64,000 nt of DNA from Vitreoscilla filiformis (GTDB lineage: Bacteria > Pseudomonadota > Gammaproteobacteria > Burkholderiales > Burkholderiaceae_C): NCBI RefSeq assembly GCF_002222655.1, contig NZ_CP022423.1:2108001-2172000 (forward strand). Reading direction: 5' to 3'. Positions within the stretch are counted from its first letter, which is position 1. Every line of letters begins with the position of its first letter. A model generated the notes under the pieces. The model did not search any database and was not told the origin of the DNA. It saw only the letters and a list, made by a program, of their open reading frames with translations. The translations under genes and the position numbers were made by a program. Positions 9,023-17,703 of this stretch are shown piece after piece.

Positions 9023-9564
9023 TCAATGTCAATCGTGTGGACACCGAACTGGCCCGTGTGACGATCCGCAAAATAACGCCGCAGTGTGTGTTGAACGGTG
9101 CGAAACGCCAGTTCATCCCAAGGAATTTCATCCTCGCGGAACAAGCGTGCTTCTTGCGTTTCCGGCCCTGGGTTGAGTTGTGGCGACTGCATCTGGCCCC
9201 GGTAGAACAAATGCACCTGGCCCACCTGGGCCAGATTGAGCACGGCAAACAAGCCGTCCAGCGTCACGAGGGCGCCGGCCTCTTCTTCTGTTTCGCGCAG
9301 AGCCCCTTGGGCCGTCGTTTCACCCAGCTCCATGAAGCCCGCTGGCAGCGTCCACAGGCCGCGCCGGGGCTCGATGTTGCGGCGACACAGCAGCACCCGA
9401 TCCTCCCAGGTGCAGACGGTACCGACGACGTTGAGCGGGTTCTCGTAATGAACCGTCGCGCAGACGGTGCAGGTGGCACGTGGCCGGTTGTCGTCCTCAG
9501 GAACGACGTAGTGGACGGCCGCGCCACAGGCCCGGCAATATCGGATGGTGCGCTCGTTCAGCAT
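9019..9564 (-). CDS. Nudix hydrolase with N-terminal zinc ribbon
   Basis: A 181-residue Nudix enzyme. The N-terminus carries a zinc ribbon (CRACG then CTVC). The Nudix box near residues 76-98 matches GX5EX7REUXEEXGU, with GFMELGETTAQGALRETEEE. Zinc-ribbon Nudix proteins of this kind hydrolyse nucleoside diphosphate derivatives such as NADH or ADP-ribose. ATG 9564 gives a complete zinc ribbon and was chosen over the longer open frame. It is divergent from the FAH-family gene at 9634. Confidence 0.85.
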   Translation of the reverse strand: MLNERTIRYCRACGAAVHYVVPEDDNRPRATCTVCATVHYENPLNVVGTVCTWEDRVLLCRRNIEPRRGLWTLPAGFMELGETTAQGALRETEEEAGALVTLDGLFAVLNLAQVGQVHLFYRGQMQSPQLNPGPETQEARLFREDEIPWDELAFRTVQHTLRRYFADRHTGQFGVHTIDIE

Positions 9565-9633
9565 GGTGGCGCAGTGTACCGGTGGGCGTGGCATGATGGG
9601 CCATCGCCGTGTTGGCTTCGTGTGACTGTGACC

Positions 9634-10347
9634 ATGGGTGAAATCGCCAGCGTTTTCCCACCACCCGCACCCACCTGGGTGCCTACCACGGATGGGCGGC
9701 AATGCCCGGTGCATCGCGTGTACTGCGTCGGGCGCAACTATGCCGAACACGCCATCGAAATGGGGGCCACGGGGCGTGAGCCGCCGTTCTTCTTCCTGAA
9801 ACCCGCCGATGCCGTGGTTGTGGTGCCCGCTGGCACCCTCGGCCACATCGACTATCCCAGCCTGACGGTCAACCTGCACCACGAAGTCGAGCTGGTGGTG
9901 ATGATCGGGCGGGGCGGGCGGGACATTCCCGTCGAACAAGCGGCCCAGCACATCTGGGGCTACGCCATCGGCCTGGACATGACGCGCCGCGACCTGCAAA
10001 ACGACATGAAAAAACAAGGCCGCCCGTGGGACATCGGCAAAGCCTACGAGCAATCCGCCCCCATTGGCCCGGTGCATCCCGTGGCGCAGACCGGAGAGTT
10101 GCGGCGCGGGGCCATCACCCTGTCGGTGAACGATGAACCGCGCCAGCGGGGCGATGTGGCCGATTTGATTTGGAACGTCAACGAAACCATCGCCGCACTC
10201 AGCCGCGCTTGGACGTTGCAGCCCGGCGATCTGATTTACACCGGCACCCCCGCCGGTGTGGGGGCCGTCGCGCCAGGGGATGTGATGACGGCCCGCATTG
10301 CGGGCCTGGGTGAACTGCGCGTGGCCGTGGCCCCACGCGCACTGTGA
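9634..10347 (+). CDS. Fumarylacetoacetate hydrolase-family protein (fumarylpyruvate hydrolase-like)
   Basis: A 237-residue member of the FAH family. Visible hallmarks are VYCVGRNYAEHAIEMG, the metal ligands around HHEVELVVMIGRGG, the segment YAIGLDMTRRDLQ, and the C-terminal GDLIYTGTPAGVGAVAPGD. Such enzymes cleave fumarylpyruvate or related beta-diketo acids to fumarate plus a keto acid. The next gene is a maleylacetoacetate/maleylpyruvate isomerase-like transferase, which together gives the last two steps of gentisate or homogentisate breakdown. ATG 9634 is the family-consistent start. Confidence 0.85.
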   Translation: MGEIASVFPPPAPTWVPTTDGRQCPVHRVYCVGRNYAEHAIEMGATGREPPFFFLKPADAVVVVPAGTLGHIDYPSLTVNLHHEVELVVMIGRGGRDIPVEQAAQHIWGYAIGLDMTRRDLQNDMKKQGRPWDIGKAYEQSAPIGPVHPVAQTGELRRGAITLSVNDEPRQRGDVADLIWNVNETIAALSRAWTLQPGDLIYTGTPAGVGAVAPGDVMTARIAGLGELRVAVAPRAL

Positions 10348-10366
10348 TTTGGGATGGCACACGCTC

Positions 10367-11002
10367 ATGGAACTCTTTAATTACTTTCGATCTTCCGCTT
10401 CGTACCGGGTGCGCATCGCGCTGGCGCTCAAAGGGCTGCCGTTTCACTACATGCCGGTTCATCTGGCGCGCAACGAGCATTTGACCGAGTCGTTCGGCAA
10501 CGTGTCGGCCTCGCGCTTGGTGCCCTTGCTCAAGGACGGGGATGCGTTGGTTCACCAATCGCTGGCGATCCTCGAATACTTGGAGGAAACCCATCCCACA
10601 CCGCCCCTGCTGCCTGCCGATGCTGTGGGCCGGGCGCGGGTGCGGGCGCTGGCGCTGGACATCGCGTGTGAAATCCACCCACTCAACAACCTGCGGGTGT
10701 TGCGTTACCTCACCGGCCCCATGGGTTTGAGCGAGGACGCAAAAAATCGCTGGTACCGCCATTGGGTCGAAACCGGGCTGGAGACGGTGGAGCGCCAGCT
10801 CGTGGCCCAGCCCGCCCGTTTCTGCCACGGCGACACGCCGACGCTGGCGGACTGCTTGTTGATCCCGCAAATCTTCAACGCCCAGCGTTTCGAGTGCCGT
10901 CTCGACCACGTGCCCCAGGTGATGAAGGTGTTTGAGGCGTGCATGGCGCTGGAGGCTTTCGAAGCCACCCGCCCGGAGAAGTGCCCCGATGCCAACGCCT
11001 GA
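10367..11002 (+). CDS. maiA: Maleylacetoacetate/maleylpyruvate isomerase (zeta-class GST)
   Basis: A 211-residue zeta-class glutathione transferase. The N-terminal thioredoxin-like domain starts MELFNYFRSSASYRVRIALALKG; the SSxSYRVRIAL motif is the zeta-class glutathione site, with Ala where the eukaryotic enzymes usually have Cys. A helical C-terminal domain follows. It isomerises the cis ring-cleavage product to the trans form that the upstream FAH-family enzyme hydrolyses. ATG 10367 is 19 bases after the upstream stop. It could equally be called nagL if the pathway is gentisate. Confidence 0.85.
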   Translation: MELFNYFRSSASYRVRIALALKGLPFHYMPVHLARNEHLTESFGNVSASRLVPLLKDGDALVHQSLAILEYLEETHPTPPLLPADAVGRARVRALALDIACEIHPLNNLRVLRYLTGPMGLSEDAKNRWYRHWVETGLETVERQLVAQPARFCHGDTPTLADCLLIPQIFNAQRFECRLDHVPQVMKVFEACMALEAFEATRPEKCPDANA

Positions 11003-11771
11003 TCCTGATTGGCTGCACCCCGGCCCCGGCTGGCCCGCCAACGTCGGTGCTGTGATGAGCACACGGGCCGGGGGCGTGAGCCAAGGGGCTTTCGCGGGCC
11101 TGAACCTGCGCCCCCCCGAACTGCCCGGCAGTGATGTGGACGCGCTGGAAGCCGTCCACACCAACCGCCAACGTTTTGCCGCCGCGCTGGAAGGGGCGCA
11201 GCCGGTGTACCTCTCCCAGGTGCATGGTGCGGCGGTGGTGCGCTTGAGTCACGCCTCGCCGTTGGCACCGTTGCCGGAAGCCGATGCCAGCATCACCACC
11301 GAACCCGGGTTGGCTTGCACGGTGTTGGTGGCGGATTGTCTGCCGGTGTTGTTGGCCGTCACCGACGCCACCGGCCAAGCGCTGGGGGTGGGGGCCGCCC
11401 ACGCGGGCTGGCGCGGGCTGGCTGGCGGCGTGCTCGAAACCACCCTGGCGGCGTTGTGTGAGGCTACCGGCAGCCCCCCTGCCTACGCTCACGCTTGGTT
11501 GGGGGCGTGCATCGGCCCGGAACGCTTCGAAGTCGGTGAGGATGTGCGCCAAGCGTTTGAGGCCGCCCCGGCCACGTGTTTTCGCCCTGCGGGTGCCCCC
11601 GGCAAGTGGTGGGCGGATTTACCCGCCCTGGCCCGCTGGCGCCTGCAATGTGCCGGCGTGACACACCTGCGTGGCGGCAGTTGGTGTACCGCCAGCCAAC
11701 CGTCACGTTTTTTCTCGTTCCGGCGCGACCGGGTCACCGGGCGCCACGCGGCGGCCATCTGGTTGCGCTGA
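10989..11771 (+). CDS. pgeF: Purine nucleoside phosphorylase / peptidoglycan editing factor, YfiH (PgeF) family
   Basis: A 260-residue protein of the former laccase-domain (DUF152) family. Zinc-site segments are visible: SQVHGAAVV, VADCLPVLL and AAHAGWRGLAGGV, followed by LGACIGPERFEV. Members act on purine nucleosides and, in E. coli, help keep peptidoglycan stem composition correct. The start ATG overlaps the end of maiA by 14 bases. Its end overlaps the convergent small membrane protein gene (11703-12032). Confidence 0.85.
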   Translation: MPTPDPDWLHPGPGWPANVGAVMSTRAGGVSQGAFAGLNLRPPELPGSDVDALEAVHTNRQRFAAALEGAQPVYLSQVHGAAVVRLSHASPLAPLPEADASITTEPGLACTVLVADCLPVLLAVTDATGQALGVGAAHAGWRGLAGGVLETTLAALCEATGSPPAYAHAWLGACIGPERFEVGEDVRQAFEAAPATCFRPAGAPGKWWADLPALARWRLQCAGVTHLRGGSWCTASQPSRFFSFRRDRVTGRHAAAIWLR

Positions 11772-12032
11772 GGAAGCCCCTGATGGTGCGACCGCATCGG
11801 ATGTGCCAGCCTCAGCAGCTTGACGCCATCGTGCCAGTTCGGCTTGCTCAGCGCGGTGCTGCGCACGCCGGCGCATGGGGGCTCCCATGATGTACAGCAC
11901 GACCGTCAGCGGAATGACGCCGTACAACACCAGGGTGATCAAAGCCCCGAGCACCGTGCCCTGGGTGGAGGTGGCTTCTGCGGCGGCCATCAAGATCACG
12001 ATGAAAGCCCAAGCAATGGCGACGATGTACAT
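11703..12032 (-). CDS. Small membrane protein of unknown function
   Basis: A 109-residue protein with two hydrophobic segments (about residues 3-18 and 26-50) and a charged, Ala/Arg/Pro-rich tail. The last 69 bases overlap the end of pgeF on the other strand. Similar small two-span proteins occur beside phaC in Burkholderiales, which is the main support for it being real. Function unknown. The 150 bases between it and phaC hold the divergent promoter region; I see no clear conserved operator. Confidence 0.55.
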   Translation of the reverse strand: MYIVAIAWAFIVILMAAAEATSTQGTVLGALITLVLYGVIPLTVVLYIMGAPMRRRAQHRAEQAELARWRQAAEAGTSDAVAPSGASSAQPDGRRVAPGDPVAPEREKT

Positions 12033-12182
12033 TTTGAATGGTGGTAAGCAATATCACGTAACGAAAATTAGAGTCATCATGCGGTAAGCTAGTCCGCCTA
12101 CAAAGCGGCTCACCGGTCAATCCCTTATCCAGCGCTCTGAATTAGCCCTCGTCCGGCGCCCGAGCCTGTCACCAGGAGACGA

Positions 12183-13889
12183 ATGTTGAACCAGCCCCTG
12201 ATCCCTTCCTTCGAGTCCTTCGGATCGCAAACCCAGGCCGGCGTGACCGCCTTCGGCAACGCCTTGGGCGATTTGCTCAAAACCATGTCGGGCCTGACCC
12301 TGCCGCCCGATGCACTCACCAAGCTGCAAGCGGATTATCTGAAGCAGGCCACTGAGTTGTGGAACCAGAGCGTTCAAGGCCTTGGCAAGGACGAAGGCAA
12401 AAAGCCCCAGCGTGACCGTCGCTTCGCCAACAAGGCGTGGCAAGACAACCCGATGGCGTCCTACACCGTGCAGATGTACCTGCTCAACGCCGCCACGCTC
12501 ACCCAATTGGCCGATGCGCTGGACGGCGACACCAAAACCAAAGAGCGCGTGCGCTTTGCGGTGCAGCAGTGGATTGACGCCATGAGCCCGGGCAACTTCC
12601 TGGCCCTGAACCCGGAAGCCCAACAAAAGGCCGTCGAAACCAAGGGCGAGAGTTTGGCCCAGGGCCTGAAGCTGCTGATGGCCGATCTGAAGAAGGGGCA
12701 CATCTCGCTGACCGACGAGTCGGTGTTCGAGGTGGGCCGCAACGTCGCCACGACCGAAGGCGCCGTGGTGTTCGAGAACGAGCTGTTCCAGCTCATCGAA
12801 TACAAACCGCTGACCGCCCAGGTGTACGAGCGCCCCATGCTGTTCGTGCCGCCTTGCATCAACAAGTACTACATCATGGACTTGCAGCCCAGCAACTCCC
12901 TGATCCGCTACACGGTTGAACAAGGGCACCGCTTGTTTGTGGTGAGCTGGCGCAACGCCGATCAAAGCCTCGCCAGCGCCACCTGGGACGACTACATCGA
13001 AAAAGGCCCCATCACCGCCATTCAGGTGGTGCAAGACATCACCCACGCCAAGACGATCAACACCCTGGGCTTCTGCGTCGGCGGCACCTTGCTGTCGACC
13101 GCGCTGGGTGTGTTGGCCGCACGGGGCCAGCAACCGGCTGCATCGGCCACCTTGCTGACCACCTTGGTCGATTTCAGCAACACCGGCGTGTTGGATGTGT
13201 TCATCGACGACACCATGGTGCAACTGCGCGAGATGACCATCGGTGAGAAGGCGCCAGGCGGCCCCGGCTTGCTCAAGGGCAAGGAATTGGCGACCACGTT
13301 CAGCTTCCTGCGTCCGAACGATCTGGTGTGGAACTACGTCATCAACAACTACCTGAAGGGCGAAGCGCCACCCGCCTTCGACCTGCTGTACTGGAACGGC
13401 GATGCGACCAACCTGCCGGGCCCGATGTACTGCTACTACCTGCGCCACACCTACCTGCAAAACGAGCTGAAGGTGCCCGGAGCCCTGACGGTGTGCGGCG
13501 AGAAGCTCGACCTGTCCAAGATCGAAGCGCCGTTCTACCTCTACGCCTCGCGTGAAGACCACATCGTGCCGTGGCAAGGCGCCTATGCCTCGACCCGCGT
13601 GTTCAGCGGCCCCAAGCGTTTCGTGCTGGGTGCTTCGGGCCACATCGCTGGGGTGATCAACCCGCCCAAGGCCGGCAAGCGCTGCCACTGGGTGAATGAC
13701 GATGTGAGCGTCGAGGACGAAGCTTGGCTGGCCGGTGCCACCGAAGTCAAGGGCAGTTGGTGGACGGATTGGACGAACTGGCTGGCCACGCACAGTGGCA
13801 AACAAGTGGCCGCCCCCAAGACCCTCGGTGGCCGCAAGCACAAAGCCATCGAACCGGCTCCAGGCCGCTACGTTCAGGCCAAGGCTTGA
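12183..13889 (+). CDS. phaC: Class I poly(3-hydroxyalkanoate) synthase
   Basis: A 568-residue synthase that polymerises 3-hydroxybutyryl-CoA into PHB on the granule surface. The modified lipase box lies in LGFCVGGTLLST with the catalytic Cys. The catalytic Asp region is YLYASREDHIVPWQGAY and the His is in LGASGHIAGVINPP. Length fits class I enzymes that need no PhaE or PhaR partner. It is first in the phaC-phaA-phaB block. The short upstream sequence contains an AGGAG ribosome site before ATG 12183. Confidence 0.96.
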   Translation: MLNQPLIPSFESFGSQTQAGVTAFGNALGDLLKTMSGLTLPPDALTKLQADYLKQATELWNQSVQGLGKDEGKKPQRDRRFANKAWQDNPMASYTVQMYLLNAATLTQLADALDGDTKTKERVRFAVQQWIDAMSPGNFLALNPEAQQKAVETKGESLAQGLKLLMADLKKGHISLTDESVFEVGRNVATTEGAVVFENELFQLIEYKPLTAQVYERPMLFVPPCINKYYIMDLQPSNSLIRYTVEQGHRLFVVSWRNADQSLASATWDDYIEKGPITAIQVVQDITHAKTINTLGFCVGGTLLSTALGVLAARGQQPAASATLLTTLVDFSNTGVLDVFIDDTMVQLREMTIGEKAPGGPGLLKGKELATTFSFLRPNDLVWNYVINNYLKGEAPPAFDLLYWNGDATNLPGPMYCYYLRHTYLQNELKVPGALTVCGEKLDLSKIEAPFYLYASREDHIVPWQGAYASTRVFSGPKRFVLGASGHIAGVINPPKAGKRCHWVNDDVSVEDEAWLAGATEVKGSWWTDWTNWLATHSGKQVAAPKTLGGRKHKAIEPAPGRYVQAKA

Positions 13890-13949
13890 GCTTCGCGGGC
13901 TGAGTTTTTGCTCTTTTGATCCTTGCTTTATTTCATTGGAGACTCTGAC

Positions 13950-15128
13950 ATGACCGATATCGTCATCGTGGCCGCCGCGCGGACCGCCGTGGGCAAGTTT
14001 GGCGGCACGCTGGCCAAAACCCCGGCTGCGGAGCTGGGCGCGACCGTCATCAAGTCGCTGCTGCAACGCACCGGCGTGGCAGGCGAGCAAATCGGCGAAG
14101 TGATCCTGGGCCAAGTGCTGACCGCTGGCGTGGGCCAGAACCCGGCCCGTCAAGCCGTGATCCGCTCGGGCCTGCCGCAAGGCGTGCCGGCCATGACCAT
14201 CAACAAGGTTTGCGGTTCGGGCCTGAAGGCTGTGATGCTGGGCGCCCAAGCCATCCGTGACGGCGACTCCGACATCATCATCGCGGGCGGCCAAGAAAAC
14301 ATGAGTCTGAGCCCGCACGTCGTGCCCGGCTCGCGTGATGGTCAGCGCATGGGCGACTGGAAAATGGTCGACACCATGATCAACGATGGCCTGTGGGATG
14401 CCTACAACCATTACCACATGGGCATCACCGCCGAGAACGTCGCCAAGCAGTACGGCATCACCCGTGACATGCAAGACGAGCTGGCGCTGGCCTCGCAGCA
14501 AAAAGCCGCTGCCGCTCAAGACGCCGGCAAGTTCAAGGACGAAATCGCCGATGTGGTGATCCCGCAGAAAAAGGGCGATCCGCTGGTGTTCAACACCGAC
14601 GAGTTCCTGAACCGCAAGACCAACGCCGCCGCCCTGGCTGGCCTGCGCCCGGCCTTTGACAAGGCGGGCAGCGTCACCGCTGGCAACGCCTCGGGCATCA
14701 ACGACGGCGCCGCTGCCGTGATGCTGATGAGCGCCGCCAAGGCCGCTGCACTGGGCCTGCCGGTGCTGGGCCGCATCGCCAGCTACGCCAGCGCTGGTCT
14801 GGATCCGGCCATCATGGGCATGGGCCCGGTGCCGGCGGCTCGCAAGGCCCTGGCCCGCGCTGGCTGGAGCCCGGCCGATCTGGACTTGCTGGAAATCAAC
14901 GAAGCCTTTGCCGCTCAGGCCTGCGCCGTTCACAAAGAAATGGGCTGGGATCTGAGCAAGGTGAACGTCAACGGTGGTGCCATCGCCATCGGTCACCCGA
15001 TTGGTGCGTCGGGCTGCCGCATCCTGGTGACGCTGCTGCACGAAATGCAGCGCCGTGACGCCAAGAAGGGCATTGCCTCGCTGTGCATTGGCGGTGGCAT
15101 GGGCGTTGCATTGACGATCGAACGCTGA
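13950..15128 (+). CDS. phaA: Acetyl-CoA acetyltransferase (beta-ketothiolase)
   Basis: A 392-residue biosynthetic thiolase that condenses two acetyl-CoA to acetoacetyl-CoA, the first step of PHB synthesis. It has the nucleophilic Cys in NKVCGSGLKAVML, the catalytic His in GHPIGASGCRIL, and the second Cys in CIGGGMG near the end. ATG 13950 follows a TTGGAG ribosome site; the frame extends 9 codons further up but without support. It lies 60 bases after phaC. Confidence 0.96.
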   Translation: MTDIVIVAAARTAVGKFGGTLAKTPAAELGATVIKSLLQRTGVAGEQIGEVILGQVLTAGVGQNPARQAVIRSGLPQGVPAMTINKVCGSGLKAVMLGAQAIRDGDSDIIIAGGQENMSLSPHVVPGSRDGQRMGDWKMVDTMINDGLWDAYNHYHMGITAENVAKQYGITRDMQDELALASQQKAAAAQDAGKFKDEIADVVIPQKKGDPLVFNTDEFLNRKTNAAALAGLRPAFDKAGSVTAGNASGINDGAAAVMLMSAAKAAALGLPVLGRIASYASAGLDPAIMGMGPVPAARKALARAGWSPADLDLLEINEAFAAQACAVHKEMGWDLSKVNVNGGAIAIGHPIGASGCRILVTLLHEMQRRDAKKGIASLCIGGGMGVALTIER

Positions 15129-15255
15129 TTTTTCAGCCGACGCAGTGTTGCGTGCAGGCAACATAACGGGGAAAGCCCCGGGCGTTGCCTGCGGTGCCGG
15201 GGCCGATCATGGCTCCGCCCAATTTTTCATCAGTGGAAGTTAGAGGAGCAATTTC

Positions 15256-15993
15256 ATGACACAAAAAGTGGCGTATGTGACCGGCGGTATGGGTGGCATC
15301 GGTACCGCGATCTGCCGCCGTCTGCACAAAGAAGGGTTCAAAGTCATCGCCGGCTGCGGCCCGACCCGTGACTTCCAAAAGTGGCTGGACGAACAAGCCG
15401 CTGAGGGCTACACCTTCCACGCCTCGGTCGGCAACGTGGCTGATTGGGACTCGACCGTTGAAGCCTTCAACAAGGCCATCGCCGAGCATGGCAGCATCGA
15501 CGTGCTGGTGAACAACGCGGGCATCACCAAGGATCGCATGTTCCTGAAGATGACCAAGGAAGATTGGGATGCGGTGATCTCCACCAACCTGACCTCCATG
15601 TTCAACGTCACCAAGCAAGTGGTGCCGGGCATGGTGGAAAAGGGCTTTGGCCGCATCATCCAAATCTCGTCGGTCAACGGTGAGAAGGGCCAAGCGGGCC
15701 AAACCAACTATTCGGCTGCCAAGGCGGGCATGCACGGTTTCACCATGGCCCTGGCCCAAGAAATGGCCAACAAGGGCGTGACGGTCAACACCGTGAGCCC
15801 GGGCTACATCGGCACGGATATGGTGCGTGCCATCAAGCCGGAAGTGCTGGAAAAGATCGTTGCCACCATCCCGGTGAAGCGTCTGGGCACCCCGGAAGAA
15901 ATTGGCTCCATCGTCGCTTGGCTGGCTGGCCCGGACTCGGGCTTCACCACCGGCGCTGATTTCAGCTGCAACGGCGGCCTGCACATGGGCTGA
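15256..15993 (+). CDS. phaB: Acetoacetyl-CoA reductase (NADPH)
   Basis: A 245-residue short-chain dehydrogenase that reduces acetoacetyl-CoA to (R)-3-hydroxybutyryl-CoA for PhaC. The cofactor motif is YVTGGMGGIGTAIC, the NAG motif is in LVNNAGITKD, and the catalytic Tyr/Lys are in NYSAAKAGMHGF. The ribosome site AGAGGAG precedes ATG 15256. It is the last gene of the pha block and is followed by a strong terminator. Confidence 0.96.
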   Translation: MTQKVAYVTGGMGGIGTAICRRLHKEGFKVIAGCGPTRDFQKWLDEQAAEGYTFHASVGNVADWDSTVEAFNKAIAEHGSIDVLVNNAGITKDRMFLKMTKEDWDAVISTNLTSMFNVTKQVVPGMVEKGFGRIIQISSVNGEKGQAGQTNYSAAKAGMHGFTMALAQEMANKGVTVNTVSPGYIGTDMVRAIKPEVLEKIVATIPVKRLGTPEEIGSIVAWLAGPDSGFTTGADFSCNGGLHMG

Positions 15994-16034
15994 TCGGATG
16001 GGGCTGCGTGCCCCATCATGCTGCGATGATTGAA

Positions 16035-16064
16035 ACGGGCACCCCAGTTGGGGTGCCCGTTTTT
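16035..16064 (+). terminator. Rho-independent terminator after phaB
   Basis: A perfect 11-bp stem (ACGGGCACCCC paired with GGGGTGCCCGT) around loop AGTT, followed at once by a T run. It ends the pha transcript and marks the edge of the conserved chromosome; cassette DNA starts a few bases downstream. Confidence 0.95.
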
Positions 16065-16070
16065 CGTGGA

Positions 16071-16310
16071 GGCTACCGTAAAAATAACCGGCGGCTTTTG
16101 GGGACGTCGGGTTGATTGCCCTGTGTGCGCCCAGCATGGGCGTGAGCTTATAGGGTGGAAGTCCCCTGTGGGAGTACCGGCCTGGGCGCGAAGAGCGAGC
16201 AGGACAACCCCTCTTTAGCCCCTGTGGTAGTGCGAACCGTCCACTGCGGACCCGCACGGTGGGTGGTGTGGGAGCTGGGAGCTAAAGACCCCCGGCTACC
16301 CGATTAGGCC
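16071..16310 (-). repeat. attC-like site 1, split by group II intron 1
   Basis: On the plus strand, GGCTACCGTAAA leads into an imperfect inverted repeat (AATAACC paired with GGTTGATT, with one extra G in the right arm). This ends in CCTGT at 16124. The intron occupies 16125-16304, and TAGGCC resumes at 16305. Joining the exons gives the core GTTAGGC. The extra base in the 3' arm shows that the plus strand is the attC bottom strand, so the cassettes point left, as their genes do. The arms are shorter and less perfect than in sites 2, 3 and 5. Confidence 0.65.
16125..16304 (+). mobile_element. Group II intron remnant 1 (180 bp)
   Basis: It starts GTGCGCCCAGCATGGGCG, the same 5' end as introns 2, 3 and 6, and keeps about 77 bases of domain I. 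An internal deletion then joins it to the 3' end. At 16237-16266 a hairpin CCGTCCAC/GTGGGTGG fits domain V. At 16269-16301 a stem GGGAGCTGGG/CCCGGCTACCC leaves A16298 bulged 7 nt from the end, as expected for the domain VI branch point. It ends GAT and has no protein gene. Confidence 0.8.
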
Positions 16311-16696
16311 TCATTCGGCTTGGTGCCGCGCATGATTTCGTGCATTTTGGAGGCCTCGTAATGCCGCGTGATCATGTTAACTAGCGCGCTCTTGCTCTGA
16401 CGCTTCGAGTAAGTCAATCTAAGTCGATCGGCTAGTTCAGACAAATTGGCAACAGTAAAGGCTTCTTCGTCAGATAGCAGAAACGTTTCGATTTCTGCAG
16501 GTGACATGGAAGAGAGGCGCGACTCAACGTCCGTCGGGAGTTCGCGCCGTGTCCGAGGTGACTGATCTTTCCCCTCGTCGAGTCCTGGAATGAGTCCCCG
16601 CAGCTGTGATCGAGTTGAGTCAAGTTCGGTGTTCGGTAGTTGTCGTAGCAACTTGGCCAAGAGTTCTAGGTGCCGAGCAAATTCATGAGTCTTCAT
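16304..16696 (-). CDS. Cassette protein, probable DNA-binding partner of the ParA-like ATPase
   Basis: A 130-residue hydrophilic protein; I do not recognise a named family. The C-terminal part (about residues 85-128: LSELADRLRLTYSKRQSKSALVNMITRHYE) has the helix-extension-helix look of SAP-type DNA-binding modules. It starts 8 bases after the ParA-like gene, so the two are co-expressed. Its stop codon TAA lies in the attC core (GGCCTAA), a frequent arrangement in integron cassettes. By analogy with other ParA operons it could bind DNA and stimulate the ATPase, but this is inference. Confidence 0.7.
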   Translation of the reverse strand: MKTHEFARHLELLAKLLRQLPNTELDSTRSQLRGLIPGLDEGKDQSPRTRRELPTDVESRLSSMSPAEIETFLLSDEEAFTVANLSELADRLRLTYSKRQSKSALVNMITRHYEASKMHEIMRGTKPNEA

Positions 16697-16704
16697 TTTG
16701 TGAC

Positions 16705-17646
16705 CTAGACGATCCGCGTGAAGAATTCATCAGCCACTTTTCCCATGTATGTCGCCTGCTTCTCAGCATTGCCTTGCGCTCTGGGCAAATCGCTGAACGC
16801 AAATACTGGGAGGTTGACTTGCGCTGCGGCTGACATTCCGTCGCCATCAGTGATGTAGTTTTGGAAGAGTGCGGTCGCGCCAAGTTGGCCAGCGGTTGAC
16901 GTCATGATTTGTTTATGACCGTCCTTGGGACCCCCGCCATACTCATCAACCATGTTGAAAATGATTCCGCCAAACTTTGTATCTGTGTACACGCCGGGCA
17001 ACCCCGCGTAAGCCCACATGGAACGGTAATCATTGTTAAACTGATTCATGTACTTGGTAATCTGAGAGATACCAACTGTGGACAAGAAGTCTGGGATGGC
17101 TGGCACGACATAGTAATCGCTTGCGAAGAATGCGTTCTGAGTCACTAGATTCACATTCGGTGGACAGTCAAGTAGCACGTAGTCGTAGTCGTCGGCGACT
17201 GCATCAATGATATTCCTGATCACAGAGAGTTTTTCGATCTCGAACCGAGTCTCTTCGCGGTGGTCCTTTCCTGACCGCTTCTCTCGCGCGAGCTTCATGT
17301 CAAGGAGAGTGAGTTCTTGGTGCGAAAGAACGATGCCAACCTGCGTGAATTTCTTTCCAGCTCGGGCCCGAACCTGCTTCTCTAGGATTACGTCTTTTGC
17401 GTTGATGTGCGCGCGATCAAAGTAGGCGTCGAACACGGTCTTGAGCGTAGCGCCTGAATTCTTGTATGTGTGATCTACGTAAGCGGACAGACCTACTGCA
17501 AGGAAAGACAGATTGCATTGAGCATCAAGATCGATGAGCAAGACTCGTTTTGAATGCCTCGACGTTAGCCCAGCTGCGAGGTGAAGCGTCAGGGAAGTCT
17601 TTCCGACGCCACCCTTCCAATTGATCATGCTGACTACGATGGGCAT
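16705..17646 (-). CDS. ParA/Soj-family ATPase in an attC cassette
   Basis: A 313-residue Walker-type ATPase. The deviant Walker A motif is INWKGGVGKTSLTLHLA near residues 8-24, motif A' is VLLIDLDAQCNLS, and Walker B is YDYVLLDCPPNVNLV near residue 155. ParA proteins use ATP-driven dimerisation to segregate plasmids or position complexes. Here it sits in an integron-type cassette with a small co-transcribed gene and no plasmid replication gene. Codon use is less GC-biased than in the chromosomal neighbours, so it was acquired. The role could be element stability or defence; nothing in the sequence decides. Confidence 0.85.
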   Translation of the reverse strand: MPIVVSMINWKGGVGKTSLTLHLAAGLTSRHSKRVLLIDLDAQCNLSFLAVGLSAYVDHTYKNSGATLKTVFDAYFDRAHINAKDVILEKQVRARAGKKFTQVGIVLSHQELTLLDMKLAREKRSGKDHREETRFEIEKLSVIRNIIDAVADDYDYVLLDCPPNVNLVTQNAFFASDYYVVPAIPDFLSTVGISQITKYMNQFNNDYRSMWAYAGLPGVYTDTKFGGIIFNMVDEYGGGPKDGHKQIMTSTAGQLGATALFQNYITDGDGMSAAAQVNLPVFAFSDLPRAQGNAEKQATYMGKVADEFFTRIV

Positions 17647-17703
17647 TGCCTCTCCTTGATTTGGAGTTTAGACCTTAGACGGACGGATTATGGCGGAATA
17701 TGT

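Noticed and set aside
12117..15164. 1015-residue minus-strand frame opposite phaC-phaA
   Set aside because: High-GC shadow of two certain genes; the sequence is low-complexity His/Gly/Val-rich and has no family features.
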